A DNA stretch of 12,490 nucleotides, taken from contig CABRSG010000040.1 in NCBI GenBank assembly GCA_902473545.1, forward strand, positions 1-12,490, in the 5' to 3' direction. This DNA comes from an uncultured Lachnospiraceae bacterium (GTDB taxonomy: Bacteria; Bacillota; Clostridia; Lachnospirales; Lachnospiraceae). Made by a program: the position numbers and the translations under genes. Each line of letters starts with the position of its first letter. Positions within the stretch are counted from its first letter, which is position 1. The notes under the pieces were generated by a model. That model did no database searches, had not been told where the DNA came from, and saw only the letters and a list, made by a program, of their open reading frames with translations. This document shows, piece by piece, positions 1 to 8,046 of this stretch.

Positions 1-928
1 CGTGCGAACCAATCAGCATCCCTGACGGCTCCGCGATTACGCGTGCCGGATCGTCGAGCGCCGTTGCGAACGCATACAGCACATAGCGCAGCCCCGCCGC
101 TGTATTTCTCACGCCGTGCGCAATATGGAGCCAGCCCTTTTCCGTCCTGATAGGCACAGCGCCTGCGCCGTTTTTCGCCTCCGTAATCGTGTGATATTTT
201 CGCTTGCTTGTAATAATTTCCTCGTCAATGACCGCATGTTCAATATCATCGCACAGCCCGAAGCCAATGCCTCCGCCGCTGCCGGTGTCGATAAAATCAT
301 CCATCGGGCGGGTGTAGAAGGCATATTTTCCGTTGACAAATTCCGGGTGCAGCACCACATTTCTCTGCTGCAGAGAACGCAGCGTTTTCAGATTATCGAG
401 ACGCTTCCAGGTCTTTAAATCCTTTGTGCGCACGATTCCGGCAGCCGCCACCGCCGCCGAGAGATCGTTTGCCGAGGTATCCTTGCTCTCCGAGCAGAAC
501 ACGCCGTAAATCCAGCCATCCTCATGCTTCGTCAGACGCATGTCGTACACGTTCGTCTCCTCCGGGCAGGTATCCGGCAGAAGTACCGGGTAATCCCAGA
601 AGCGGAAGCCGTCGACGCCGTTGTCGCTCTCCGCCACGCCAAAGAAGGATTTGCGGTCGTTGCCCTCAATGCGCGCTACCAGATAAAACTTCCCATTTAA
701 TTCAATCGCGCCGGAATTCATCACCGCATTCACACCAAGTCGTTCCATAAAGTACGGGTTTGTGTTCGGGTTTAAATCATATTTCCAGTGCAGCGGAATA
801 TGCTCCCGCGTCAGCACCGGGTATTTATATTTCTGCAAAATTCCGTTGTAAAATTCGCTCTTTTCATTTTTTTGAGCGAGAAGCCGCTCCTGCTTCTCCT
901 GTTCCGCATAATATTGTCTATGAAGCAT
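1..928 (-). CDS. GH130 family phosphorylase, 4-O-beta-D-mannosyl-D-glucose phosphorylase type (partial, 3' end off window)
   Basis: The predicted cytosolic enzyme splits beta-1,4-mannosyl-glucose with phosphate, giving alpha-mannose-1-phosphate and glucose. This is the last step of the mannooligosaccharide route. The first 309 residues are present; the family is usually about 390, so roughly the last fifth is missing. Visible family signatures are NPYFMERLGVNAVMNSGA (residues 57-74), a VARIEGNDR strand (84-92) and NVYDMRL (126-132). Asp129 there aligns with the catalytic general acid of characterised mannosylglucose phosphorylases (about Asp131 in the Bacteroides fragilis enzyme, from memory). 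The long charged N-terminal extension before residue 35 is typical of the GH130_1 subgroup. The ATG at 928 is preceded by AAGGAGG 7 bases upstream. The gene starts 11 bases inside the upstream epimerase gene, which suggests translational coupling. Family is confident; exact substrate is inferred from the neighbouring epimerase and second GH130. Confidence 0.9.
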   Translation of the reverse strand, partial: MLHRQYYAEQEKQERLLAQKNEKSEFYNGILQKYKYPVLTREHIPLHWKYDLNPNTNPYFMERLGVNAVMNSGAIELNGKFYLVARIEGNDRKSFFGVAESDNGVDGFRFWDYPVLLPDTCPEETNVYDMRLTKHEDGWIYGVFCSESKDTSANDLSAAVAAAGIVRTKDLKTWKRLDNLKTLRSLQQRNVVLHPEFVNGKYAFYTRPMDDFIDTGSGGGIGFGLCDDIEHAVIDEEIITSKRKYHTITEAKNGAGAVPIRTEKGWLHIAHGVRNTAAGLRYVLYAFATALDDPARVIAEPSGMLIGSH

Positions 929-2141
929 CTGACAACCTCCTTATCATCTCAATGCACATGCGCCCGTTGTGATATGGACACTTCCACGGCTCCACAATCG
1001 GTCTGCCCTCTACCGGACTTCCGTCCGCGTGTACGCACCAGAACCACTCCGAGGACGGGCGTTTATCTATGATATTCGTCTTGATGTAATCCCAGATTTC
1101 GTCCACCGCCTGCCGGTAGTCTGCGCCGCCCGGCATCTCCCCGTCTTTCTGCCACGCGTTTGCGCAGCCATTCACCGCCTTCTCCTTCTGCCAAGCGTTT
1201 GTGTACCCGACCATCGCCTCCGCCTGCACCCACCAGACGCGCGTCTCATCTATTATGCCGTTTTCTGCCTCGTTGGCAAGCGAGTGACTGCGGTATGCCT
1301 TTTCAAAGACGCAGCTCTCCAGTTCCTTCGTGATGGCGTGCATTTTTTCCGTGTACGCCGCGTCGCCCAACACCTCGCAGCCGCGGTCGATCAGCCAGGC
1401 CGCCTCGATATCGTGCCCAAAGGAATGCAGATCGAGCAATGAATTCCAGTCTTTATCAAAAAACACCTCCAAACGGTGTTCTTCGGGGTTATAGACCCTC
1501 TTCCGGAAAATATTCATCATCCACTGCAGGCGCTCCGCCACTGCCGCATCGTGTGTGACGTCATAAAGCTCCGTGTACGCCTCAAAAACATGCAGCAGTG
1601 TGTTCATTGTTTTTTCTGCCAACACGCCGTTCTCCGAAAGTTTCTCGTTGTCCGCCGGAAGAAAATCCTCCGTGAACGCCTCCAGATAGCCCTGCTCATC
1701 GCGGCATTTCTCCTCAATCAAAGCAAACAGCTCCTGTGCCGTTTTCAGCGCCTCTTCCTTTTTGCTCACGCGGTAATACGCGGAAAGCGCATAGATTGCA
1801 AACGCCTGATTGTAGGTATGCTTTAAGTCCTCCTCCACATTTCCGTCGTAGGTGACAGACCAGTAAACTCCGCCGTTCCTCTTATCCAGACAATACCTCT
1901 GCATAAATTCATAGGCATGATCCGCTTCGGCAAGCAGGAAGGCGTCGCCAAGCAAGCGGCAGGCGCTGGAAAAAAACCAGAGAATCCGGCTGTTCAAAAT
2001 ACAACCCTTCACAGCTTTTTTATCCAGCTTCAGATCGTAACCGAGCCAGCCGTAATAGCCGCCGTATTCATTGTCGCGTAGCCCCTTCCAGAACGGGATC
2101 AAATGCTCTGTGAGGTGCTCGCGGATTTCTTCTATTAACAT
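918..2141 (-). CDS. Cellobiose 2-epimerase (mannobiose 2-epimerase activity expected)
   Basis: This 407-residue protein belongs to the N-acylglucosamine/cellobiose 2-epimerase family (EC 5.1.3.11), an (alpha/alpha)6-barrel cytosolic enzyme. It inverts C2 of the reducing-end sugar of beta-1,4 disaccharides. In mannan pathways it converts mannobiose to mannosyl-glucose, the substrate of the next enzyme. Residues known to be important in the Ruminococcus albus enzyme fall at the same numbers here: Arg52 (NSR), His243, Glu246 and Trp249 (GHDIEAAW), Trp304 and Glu308 (WWVQAE). His371 in FWCVH matches the C-terminal catalytic His. A 13-residue tandem duplication around residues 315-340 is unusual (separate entry). 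The start at 2141 follows AGGAGG with good spacing. The gene sits 68 bases after the GH130_2 gene and overlaps the next phosphorylase gene by 11 bases. Confidence 0.93.
   Translation of the reverse strand: MLIEEIREHLTEHLIPFWKGLRDNEYGGYYGWLGYDLKLDKKAVKGCILNSRILWFFSSACRLLGDAFLLAEADHAYEFMQRYCLDKRNGGVYWSVTYDGNVEEDLKHTYNQAFAIYALSAYYRVSKKEEALKTAQELFALIEEKCRDEQGYLEAFTEDFLPADNEKLSENGVLAEKTMNTLLHVFEAYTELYDVTHDAAVAERLQWMMNIFRKRVYNPEEHRLEVFFDKDWNSLLDLHSFGHDIEAAWLIDRGCEVLGDAAYTEKMHAITKELESCVFEKAYRSHSLANEAENGIIDETRVWWVQAEAMVGYTNAWQKEKAVNGCANAWQKDGEMPGGADYRQAVDEIWDYIKTNIIDKRPSSEWFWCVHADGSPVEGRPIVEPWKCPYHNGRMCIEMIRRLSDAS
1122..1199 (-). repeat. Diverged tandem 39-bp duplication inside the epimerase gene
   Basis: Two adjacent 39-base units (1161-1199, then 1122-1160 in reading order) encode NAWQKEKAVNGCA and NAWQKDGEMPGGA. 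The first 17 or so bases and the last 10 are near-identical between units, while the middles differ. Related epimerases, as remembered, have a single NAWQ segment here followed directly by a short loop and the YRQA helix. The extra copy therefore looks like an in-frame tandem duplication that keeps the reading frame. It lies between the Glu308 region and the C-terminal catalytic His, so it probably lengthens an interhelical loop. Confidence 0.7.
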
Positions 2142-2158
2142 AATTTCCCTCCTGACCT

Positions 2159-2186
2159 AAAAGGACACCCGGTTTTCCGGATGCCC
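2159..2186 (-). terminator. Stem-loop with short U-run between phosphorylase and epimerase genes (attenuator or weak terminator)
   Basis: Read on the minus strand, a 10-bp stem (2186-2177 with 2172-2163) closes a four-base AAAA loop and is followed by TTTT. Two of the pairs are G-U only when read as minus-strand RNA, and the same positions would be mismatches on the plus strand, so the minus-strand transcript is the likely functional one. The next gene's Shine-Dalgarno follows within about 15 bases, so full termination is unlikely. Partial attenuation or protection of the upstream mRNA 3' end is the better guess. Confidence 0.6.
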
Positions 2187-2209
2187 CTTCTCGCAACAGC
2201 CCCGGTCTG

Positions 2210-3235
2210 TTATCGGAGTCCGACCCCCGCGTCCGATTCGCGAACCACGCTGTGTTCTTTAATGTAATCTGTTACTTCTCCCACGGTCGTGAAGGCAAGC
2301 CCCACATAGCTGTCCGCCGCGCCGTAGTAGATTGCAATCCTGCCCGTTTCGCTGTCGTGAATGGTTGCGCACGGGAAGGTGACGTTCGGCACGAAACCGC
2401 GCTCCTCATACCACTCCTCCGGCGTGAGCAAGAAGTTTTCGCAGCGGTATTTCACGATAGAAGGCTGGTCGATATCGAGAATTGCGCCACCGATGCTGTA
2501 CACCAGCCCGTTGCAGGTTCCTGTGACGCCGTGATAAAACAGAAGCCATCCTTCCTCTGTCTCAATCGGGGCTGCTCCGCCGCCGATCTTCACAGACTCC
2601 CACCACTCACTCGATTTGCCCATTACGTGACGATGCTTTCCCCAATACACCATGTCAGGGCTTTCAGAAAGATAGATGTCGCCGAACGGCGTGTGCCCGC
2701 TGTCGCTCGGACGGGAAAGCAGCACATACTTCCCGTTGATCTTTCGCGGAAACAGCACCGCATTGCGGTTAAACGGCAGGAACGGGTTTTCAATTCTCGT
2801 AAACGTCTTAAAGTCCGTAGTCTTTGCCATGCCGATGCCCGCGCCGTAGCAGTCCTGGCACCAGATGATATAGTACATATCCTCAATCTTCACCAGGCGC
2901 GGGTCGTATGCGTAAATTGGCATAAACGGCTCGCCCGCCTCGTTGACAAACCCGATTTTGTTCTTCTCAAATTCCCAGTGGATGGCATCGTTGCTGTATC
3001 CAAGGTAAATATACGGAATACCGTTCACCTGCTCGCCGCGGAACACGCCAATAAATTTCCCCTCATACGGCATCACCGCGCTGTTAAAAATGCGCGCCAC
3101 TCCAGGAACTGGATTGCGCCCGATGATCGGATTTTGGGCGTACCGCCATACCGGAATCCCGTTCGCAAATTCTGCCGGCGGGTCCTGCCACGGCATGTTC
3201 GGCACTGCCGATCCGATGATTTTATTCTTGCTCAT
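2210..3235 (-). CDS. GH130 family beta-1,4-mannooligosaccharide phosphorylase (GH130_2 type)
   Basis: This 341-residue protein matches the length and sequence style of mannooligosaccharide phosphorylases (R. albus RaMP2 type, EC 2.4.1.319). These release mannose-1-phosphate from the non-reducing end of beta-1,4-mannooligosaccharides in the cytosol. Visible signatures are ARIFNSAV (47-54), FRGEQVNG (65-72), YAYDPRL (108-114) with Asp111 as the expected general acid, the SRPSDSGHTPFGD stretch, GGGAAPIETEEGWLLFYHGV, and the C-terminal IYYGAADSYVGLAF propeller-closing motif. The start at 3235 has an AAGGAG site 8 bases upstream. The gene lies 21 bases after the permease stop. Together with the epimerase and second GH130 it forms the known two-phosphorylase mannan route. 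Function is by family and context; chain-length preference cannot be read here. Confidence 0.9.
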   Translation of the reverse strand: MSKNKIIGSAVPNMPWQDPPAEFANGIPVWRYAQNPIIGRNPVPGVARIFNSAVMPYEGKFIGVFRGEQVNGIPYIYLGYSNDAIHWEFEKNKIGFVNEAGEPFMPIYAYDPRLVKIEDMYYIIWCQDCYGAGIGMAKTTDFKTFTRIENPFLPFNRNAVLFPRKINGKYVLLSRPSDSGHTPFGDIYLSESPDMVYWGKHRHVMGKSSEWWESVKIGGGAAPIETEEGWLLFYHGVTGTCNGLVYSIGGAILDIDQPSIVKYRCENFLLTPEEWYEERGFVPNVTFPCATIHDSETGRIAIYYGAADSYVGLAFTTVGEVTDYIKEHSVVRESDAGVGLR

Positions 3236-3256
3236 ATTGCAGTCTCCTTTTTTCTG

Positions 3257-4111
3257 TTATCCCTTTACCGCGCCAGCCGCCATACCACTGTACACCTGCT
3301 TCTGAAAAATCAAAAACAGGATCAGGATCGGAATGATGGTGATAAGCACGCCTGCGCAGATGTAGTTATACTGGTTGCCGTAAGGTCCTGTGAAGGTATA
3401 CAGCGCTGTGGAAATCGTCTTCAGCTCCTTACTCTGCAGATACAGGTTGGACATGTAATATTCGTTGTACACGCCCACGCCCTTGAGCACCAGCGAGGTA
3501 ATGATCGCCGGTTTCAGCAGCGGGAACAGAATCTTGAAAAATACCCCAAAATAGGTACAGCCATCCACGATTGCAGATTCATCCAGAGAAACCGGAAGAT
3601 TCTCGAAAAACTGCAGGAATATGTAGATAGAAATAATATCGGTGCCCATCAGCACGATCATGTAGCCGTGTAGCTTGTTGATCAGTCCCAGCGAAAACAT
3701 GATCTGATAAACCGTAACCTGCGTCGCAATGCCCGGAATCAGCGCCGCAAACATAAATAGATTCTGAATCAGTGCGTTTCCCTTAAATTTGAAGCGGTTC
3801 AGCACATAGGCAAGCATGGACCCCATCATAATGGAAAAAACCAGCACTACCACCAGCACGATTGCCGTATTCAGAAAGCATCTGAGCATACTTGCCTGCG
3901 TGAAGGCAACCTTAAAGTTTTCAAAATTAAAGAAGCTCGCCGGTAAATCCAGCACGGAGGTTGCCGCGTATTCCTCGTTTGTTTTGAATGCTGTAAAAAC
4001 GCAGACAACCACCGGCAGCAGCGCGACGATTGCCGCAATGCAAAGCATTACATATTTAAAGATACTGAAAAGTCTGTTGACAAAACCGTTTCCGCCCTTT
4101 GCATCTATCAT
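3257..4111 (-). CDS. ABC sugar transporter permease, MalG-like (CUT1 family)
   Basis: This 284-residue integral membrane protein is the second permease of a carbohydrate ABC importer. Hydrophobic segments near residues 20-40, 80-104, 117-140, 150-168, 203-225 and 250-272 fit the usual six membrane spans. The cytoplasmic EAA loop that docks on the ATPase is visible at about 178-202 (ESAIVDG, then FKILFPLLKPA). The C-terminal KQVYSGMAAGAVKG ending is classic for MalG-type subunits. The ATG overlaps the TAA of the upstream permease by one base (TAATG), so translation is coupled. No ATPase gene is nearby, which is normal for this family because a shared MsmK-type ATPase often serves. Its substrate is inferred to be beta-mannooligosaccharides from the downstream enzymes. 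Confidence 0.93.
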   Translation of the reverse strand: MIDAKGGNGFVNRLFSIFKYVMLCIAAIVALLPVVVCVFTAFKTNEEYAATSVLDLPASFFNFENFKVAFTQASMLRCFLNTAIVLVVVLVFSIMMGSMLAYVLNRFKFKGNALIQNLFMFAALIPGIATQVTVYQIMFSLGLINKLHGYMIVLMGTDIISIYIFLQFFENLPVSLDESAIVDGCTYFGVFFKILFPLLKPAIITSLVLKGVGVYNEYYMSNLYLQSKELKTISTALYTFTGPYGNQYNYICAGVLITIIPILILFLIFQKQVYSGMAAGAVKG

Positions 4112-5109
4112 TACGCTCTGCCTCCCTTCACCGCCAGCTTTGCAGCTTTTTTTCTCTTTCTCACTGCCGCCTTTGATTCATCGCTTGTGCCGTCGTCAAA
4201 GACGTACTTAAAGAACAGCTTCTGCGCCACCGTGCAGATGATGATAATGCCAAGAAGCACAATCGCCATTGCGCAGGCAAGTCCGACCTTCTGATTTTCA
4301 TGCGCCAGACGGTTCATGATAACAAAGTATGTACCGGTTCCCATCGTACCGTTTGTGATAACGTAGGGCGGCTCGAATGCGCTCAGAGAACCGCTGATGG
4401 AAAGAATCAGGTTTAGCACCACGATAGATTTAATGCTCGGCAGAATGATATAGATGAACTGGTGCCACTTGTTCGCGCCGTCCATGTACGCCGCCTCGTA
4501 AAGGTCGGTGTCCACCGACATCATCGCGCCGAGGAACAGAATCATGTTCTGACCCATGTATCTCCAGACGGAGGTTGCCGCCAGGGAGATGTTATTGATT
4601 CGTTTATCCTGCAGCCACATCGGAATATTTTCCAGATCCATGCCAAGCATCTGCAAAAGCGAGTGGAGCACGAAGCCTCTTGCGTAGAAAAATTTGAAAA
4701 TAAAGCCGACCGCGATACCGCAGATAAGATACGGGAAAAACATCGCGCCCTTAAAGAACGCCGCGCCCCTCACCTTAAATACCATGAGGGTGGCGAAAAA
4801 CAGCGCCAGACCAAGCTGGACAACCGCGCCGCCCATGTAGTAAAGGCTGACCGCCAGCGACGCGAAGCATTCGCTTCTGCTGAATACATCCAAGTAGTTT
4901 TTCAGACCGACGAATTTGCGCGGACCTGTGTATTTCATATTGTAAAAACTAAATTCTACCATTTTGCCAAACGGAACGTAGGTGAACACGATCAGCAGAA
5001 GCAGCGGCAGAAACATGAAGGTGGTGATAAAAAGCCATTTCTGCACCTTTCTGCTCTTAAACCATTCCGAAAAGCTTTTCTTTGTTGTCGGAGCAACAGA
5101 ATTATTCAT
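4111..5109 (-). CDS. ABC sugar transporter permease, MalF/UgpA-like (CUT1 family)
   Basis: This 332-residue protein is the first permease of the importer. A positively charged N-terminal tail precedes a first membrane span at about 26-46. The periplasmic-type motif YTGPRKFVGLKNYLDVF (60-76) is typical of the family, and the EAA loop is at about 205-224 (EAAYMDGANKWHQF, then ILPSI). A basic C-terminal tail (RKRKKAAK) follows the last span. The ATG at 5109 has a strong GGAAGGAGG site. In such operons a solute-binding protein gene normally lies just upstream. Here the upstream DNA instead runs into a broken MATE gene on the other strand, so the operon may have lost its promoter and binding protein. 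Confidence 0.93.
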   Translation of the reverse strand: MNNSVAPTTKKSFSEWFKSRKVQKWLFITTFMFLPLLLLIVFTYVPFGKMVEFSFYNMKYTGPRKFVGLKNYLDVFSRSECFASLAVSLYYMGGAVVQLGLALFFATLMVFKVRGAAFFKGAMFFPYLICGIAVGFIFKFFYARGFVLHSLLQMLGMDLENIPMWLQDKRINNISLAATSVWRYMGQNMILFLGAMMSVDTDLYEAAYMDGANKWHQFIYIILPSIKSIVVLNLILSISGSLSAFEPPYVITNGTMGTGTYFVIMNRLAHENQKVGLACAMAIVLLGIIIICTVAQKLFFKYVFDDGTSDESKAAVRKRKKAAKLAVKGGRA

Positions 5110-5131
5110 AACTTCCTCCTTCCGGATTACC

Positions 5132-5160
5132 GGGCCGTCCGGTTGTCCGCCGGACAGTCC
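5132..5160. other. Stem-loop upstream of the first permease gene
   Basis: An 11-position stem (5132-5142 with 5150-5160) has one mismatch and one G-U pair around a 7-base loop. It ends about 10 bases before the permease Shine-Dalgarno. It scores equally on both strands, and no U-run of note follows. In intact sugar operons a stem-loop often separates the binding-protein gene from the permeases, so this could be a leftover of that arrangement. It could equally be chance, since it also overlaps the presumed start of the MATE remnant. Confidence 0.4.
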
Positions 5161-6294
5161 CTTTATGCGGCTTCGATGGTTCTGTCTGCCTGCCGCTGTT
5201 CGGCGGCATTATCTTTCAGCAGCTTTACAATATTTAGCGCCGTCTACACGACGCTGACGTCCAGCGCGGTATTATGCGCTGTTTTGATGCTGGGCGGCTT
5301 TCTGTTCTGCGAAGGGCTTCTGACCATGATAAAAACCCCGCAGGAGCTGATGGCGGATTCTCTTCTGTATCTGCGCATCTACATCGCGGGGCTTCCGTTT
5401 TTGTTCTTTTATAATGTAGCGACCGGTATTTTCTCCGCGCTTGGAGATTCGCGGACGCCCTTCTGGTTTCTGGCGGTTTCCTCCACGGCAAACATCGCGG
5501 TGGACATCCTGTTCGTCACCGCCTTTGACATGGGCGTTGCGGGCGTCGCCTGGGCGACCTTCCTCTGCCAGGGCGTAAGCTGCGTGCTGGCGATCGCGGT
5601 TGTGTTAAAGCGGCTGCGGGCAGTCCCCACGCAGGGACGTATCCCGCTGTTTTCCAAAGCCCTGTTCGCAAAAATCGCCGTCATCGCGATCCCGAGCATC
5701 CTGCAGCAGAGCTTTATCTCCGTAGGAAATATCCTGATCCAGAGCGTGATCAACAGCTTCGGCGCCAGCGTCATCGCCGGATATTCTGCCGCGATCAAAC
5801 TGAACAACCTCGTGATCACGTCCTTCTCTACGCTCGGAAACGGTGTCTCCAACTACGCCGCGCAGAACATCGGCGCAAACAAAACCGAGCGCATAAACGC
5901 GGGCTTCGGCGCCGGATTAAAGCTAGTGTGGCTGCTGTGCGTTCCGTTTTTCCTGTTCTACTTCTTCGCCGGACACTGGGGACTGCTGCTGTTCATGGAT
6001 CACAGCTCGGAAAACGCGCTTGTCTGCGGACAGACCTTCCTGCGGATCGTATCGCCGTTTTACTTCATCGTCTCAATGAAGCTTGTGGCGGACGGCATCC
6101 TGCGCGGCGCCGGACTCATGAAGCAGTTCATGATCACTACCTTCACCGACCTCGTGCTGCGCGTCGTCCTCGCCTTCGTGCTCTCCGGCATCTTCGGCTC
6201 CACCGGCATCTGGATGGCATGGCCGGTCGGCTGGAGCATCGCAACCACAATGTCGATTATGTTTTACCGGAAGAGCTTCGGTCCGCGGAAATGA
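5144..6294 (+). pseudogene. MATE family multidrug efflux pump remnant (start lost, internal deletion, frameshift)
   Basis: MATE proteins are 12-span membrane antiporters of about 450 residues. From 5233 onward the frame encodes the C-terminal 350 or so residues, including LLYLRIYIAGLPFLFFYN, SALGDSRTP and AIPSILQQSF, and ends at the natural stop. Just upstream, 5190-5234 in another frame encodes LPLFGGIIFQQLYNI, the hallmark of MATE TM1, ending at a TAG (5235-5237). Between these pieces about 60-70 codons (rest of TM1 to TM3) are missing compared with the family. A further one-base shift precedes LPLF: 5144-5186 reads LSAGQSLYAASMVL in the later frame, which resembles a MATE N-terminus. No start codon with a ribosome site is visible. 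The left limit is approximate. The transporter cannot be functional as read. Confidence 0.85.
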
Positions 6295-8011
6295 CTTCCT
6301 TTTCTACGATCACTCTGCAGTCCTTCCTGCAGCAGGCAATCCCATATTTAAGGATAATATGGCATCCTTCTTCCCTTAATTCATTGACATATCCATTCTG
6401 ATCAATCTGTTTAATCGCTTCCCGGCAGACAGTTTCATACTGTCTGTCCTGCGCGTATTTTACTTCGATCACGATTCCTGTGTCCTCTCCTTCGATATGG
6501 ATGAATATATCGCTGTACCCGTCACCGGATTCCTTATTTGATTTCAGATACCAGTCAGTTTTATACCCAAGAATGCCCAGCAGGATTCCATGATAAAAAT
6601 TCTCTCTGGTAGGTCGTTTTACAAATGTGTCCCGGATACTGATGGTCTTCTTCAAATACGACGCAAATAGTTTTTCAACCTCCTGCGCATTTCCTTGCCG
6701 GATAGCATCACAAAAACTTTCCAAAAGCGCTCCATCTTTTGCAACTGTTTCCTGGAACATACCCATGATCTGCTCGGTAAATATACTTCTGATTTCCATA
6801 TTGGGAATTGTCAGCAGATACTGGTTCCCATTCCTTCTCCCTCTCTGTGTCAGATATCCTGTCATGAACAAAACACTCCAGATATAATCCGCCTTATCAT
6901 AAAGCCTGTTATAGGTCAGATCTTCATAAATTTTCTTCTCCACGATATCCCCGGCAATCAATGCTTCCATTTCCCCGCGCATAACGCCGTTGCCCATTCT
7001 TTCTGCGAAGTGACGGACAGCATCGTTTCCGCTGGTATTAGACCAGTAATTCTTTGTTTCCTGTTCCATACTATCCACAGATTCGTCACAGTAGCTGATC
7101 ACATCCCACGGGCAGTATACCTCCACATCGCCAAAGAGATATCCGTCATACCAGTTTTTCACTGCCTCATACCGTTCTTCCAGCCCGTAATAAGTCAGCA
7201 TTTCCCTTACTTCCCTATCTGTAAATCCAAAATATTCATCAAAATGAACATTCGTAATAGAAAAAATTTTCAGATTATTCAAACCGGTAAAAATACTTTC
7301 CTTTGCCACCCGCAGGCATCCCGTTAAAACCGCAAAATACAGGCTTTTATTCGTTTTCAGAACCTGCTCGAACAGGTTGCGGAGCAACAGTACCATTTTA
7401 TTATAATATCCGTTTTCGCTGGCTTTTGCCAAAGGAACATCGTACTCATCAATCAGTACGATCACCTTTCCACCGTAATGCTTCTCCAACAGCTCGGAAA
7501 GGGTTTTAAGACTGCCCATCAATATCGGATCAGACATCGAAAACTGCTCCCGGCCAGTCTTGTCAACATTAATCAACTGTTTATATAATTCTTTTTCTTC
7601 GGAAGATAGCATTTCACTTTCCAGAAGAAGCCTAAAACGCATTGCTTCCTTTCCGATCACAGCGCAGACAAGAGAGCGGGCGGTCACATAATCAGCGCCG
7701 CTGATACCTTTCAGGGTGATTGAGATTACCGGAAACTTTCCCATGTATTCTTCGCAGAGCGCTTTTTCTTTTGCGATTTCCAGCCCGTCAAACAGCGCCG
7801 GATTACTGCCAATCTCAAAAAACGCCTGAAGCATACTCATATTCAGAGATTTTCCAAATCGTCTCGGACGAGTGAACAGATTCACCTCCCCCCATTTGGA
7901 AAGAAGCTCCCGAATCATTGCCGTTTTGTCCACATAATAAAACCCCTGCGAACGAATCTTCTCAAAGCTGTCAATCCCTACCGGCAATCTCTTCTTAACA
8001 AAATCCTCCAT
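6257..8011 (-). CDS. AAA-ATPase-like / PD-(D/E)XK nuclease-like protein (PF09820 plus PF08011 type)
   Basis: This 584-residue cytosolic protein belongs to a family very common, often multicopy, in gut Firmicutes and Bacteroidetes. Its role is unproven; a nuclease or defence/mobile-element function is suspected. The N-terminus has PVGIDSFEKIR (10-20) and YYVDKT (25-30). The P-loop-like motif is TRPRRFGKS (47-55), and Walker B is VIVLIDEYD (183-191). The C-terminal nuclease-like core is Asp501 in SDIFI followed by E516-V-K518, fitting D...ExK. The start at 8011 has an AAGGGG site 11 bases upstream and a good promoter. The gene is visibly more AT-rich than its neighbours, suggesting transfer. 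Its last 12 codons or so run into the 3' end of the MATE remnant (38-bp tail-to-tail overlap), so the C-terminus may be extended by the junction. Confidence 0.9.
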   Translation of the reverse strand: MEDFVKKRLPVGIDSFEKIRSQGFYYVDKTAMIRELLSKWGEVNLFTRPRRFGKSLNMSMLQAFFEIGSNPALFDGLEIAKEKALCEEYMGKFPVISITLKGISGADYVTARSLVCAVIGKEAMRFRLLLESEMLSSEEKELYKQLINVDKTGREQFSMSDPILMGSLKTLSELLEKHYGGKVIVLIDEYDVPLAKASENGYYNKMVLLLRNLFEQVLKTNKSLYFAVLTGCLRVAKESIFTGLNNLKIFSITNVHFDEYFGFTDREVREMLTYYGLEERYEAVKNWYDGYLFGDVEVYCPWDVISYCDESVDSMEQETKNYWSNTSGNDAVRHFAERMGNGVMRGEMEALIAGDIVEKKIYEDLTYNRLYDKADYIWSVLFMTGYLTQRGRRNGNQYLLTIPNMEIRSIFTEQIMGMFQETVAKDGALLESFCDAIRQGNAQEVEKLFASYLKKTISIRDTFVKRPTRENFYHGILLGILGYKTDWYLKSNKESGDGYSDIFIHIEGEDTGIVIEVKYAQDRQYETVCREAIKQIDQNGYVNELREEGCHIILKYGIACCRKDCRVIVEKEVISADRSSSGKT

Positions 8012-8046
8012 CTATAAACACGCCCCTTCCCAAATTTCTTTCATAC

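Noticed and set aside
2252..3673. A 473-codon plus-strand open frame opposite the GH130 and permease genes
   Set aside because: It is antisense to two genes with clear motifs, the translated product is His/Arg-rich without recognisable domains, and no ribosome site supports it.
5164..5236. Minus-strand short frame that could be the C-terminus of a solute-binding protein (ends EAA stop, just before the permease leader)
   Set aside because: It is the exact antisense of the MATE TM1 motif, spans only 23 codons or so, and an amphipathic-looking peptide is expected opposite a membrane span. The MATE reading is far more specific.
4462..6294. A 610-codon plus-strand open frame running from antisense of the first permease gene into the MATE remnant
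   Set aside because: Its first part is the antisense of a well-supported permease gene and has no ribosome site; only the MATE part has family homology. It is a fortuitous read-through frame.
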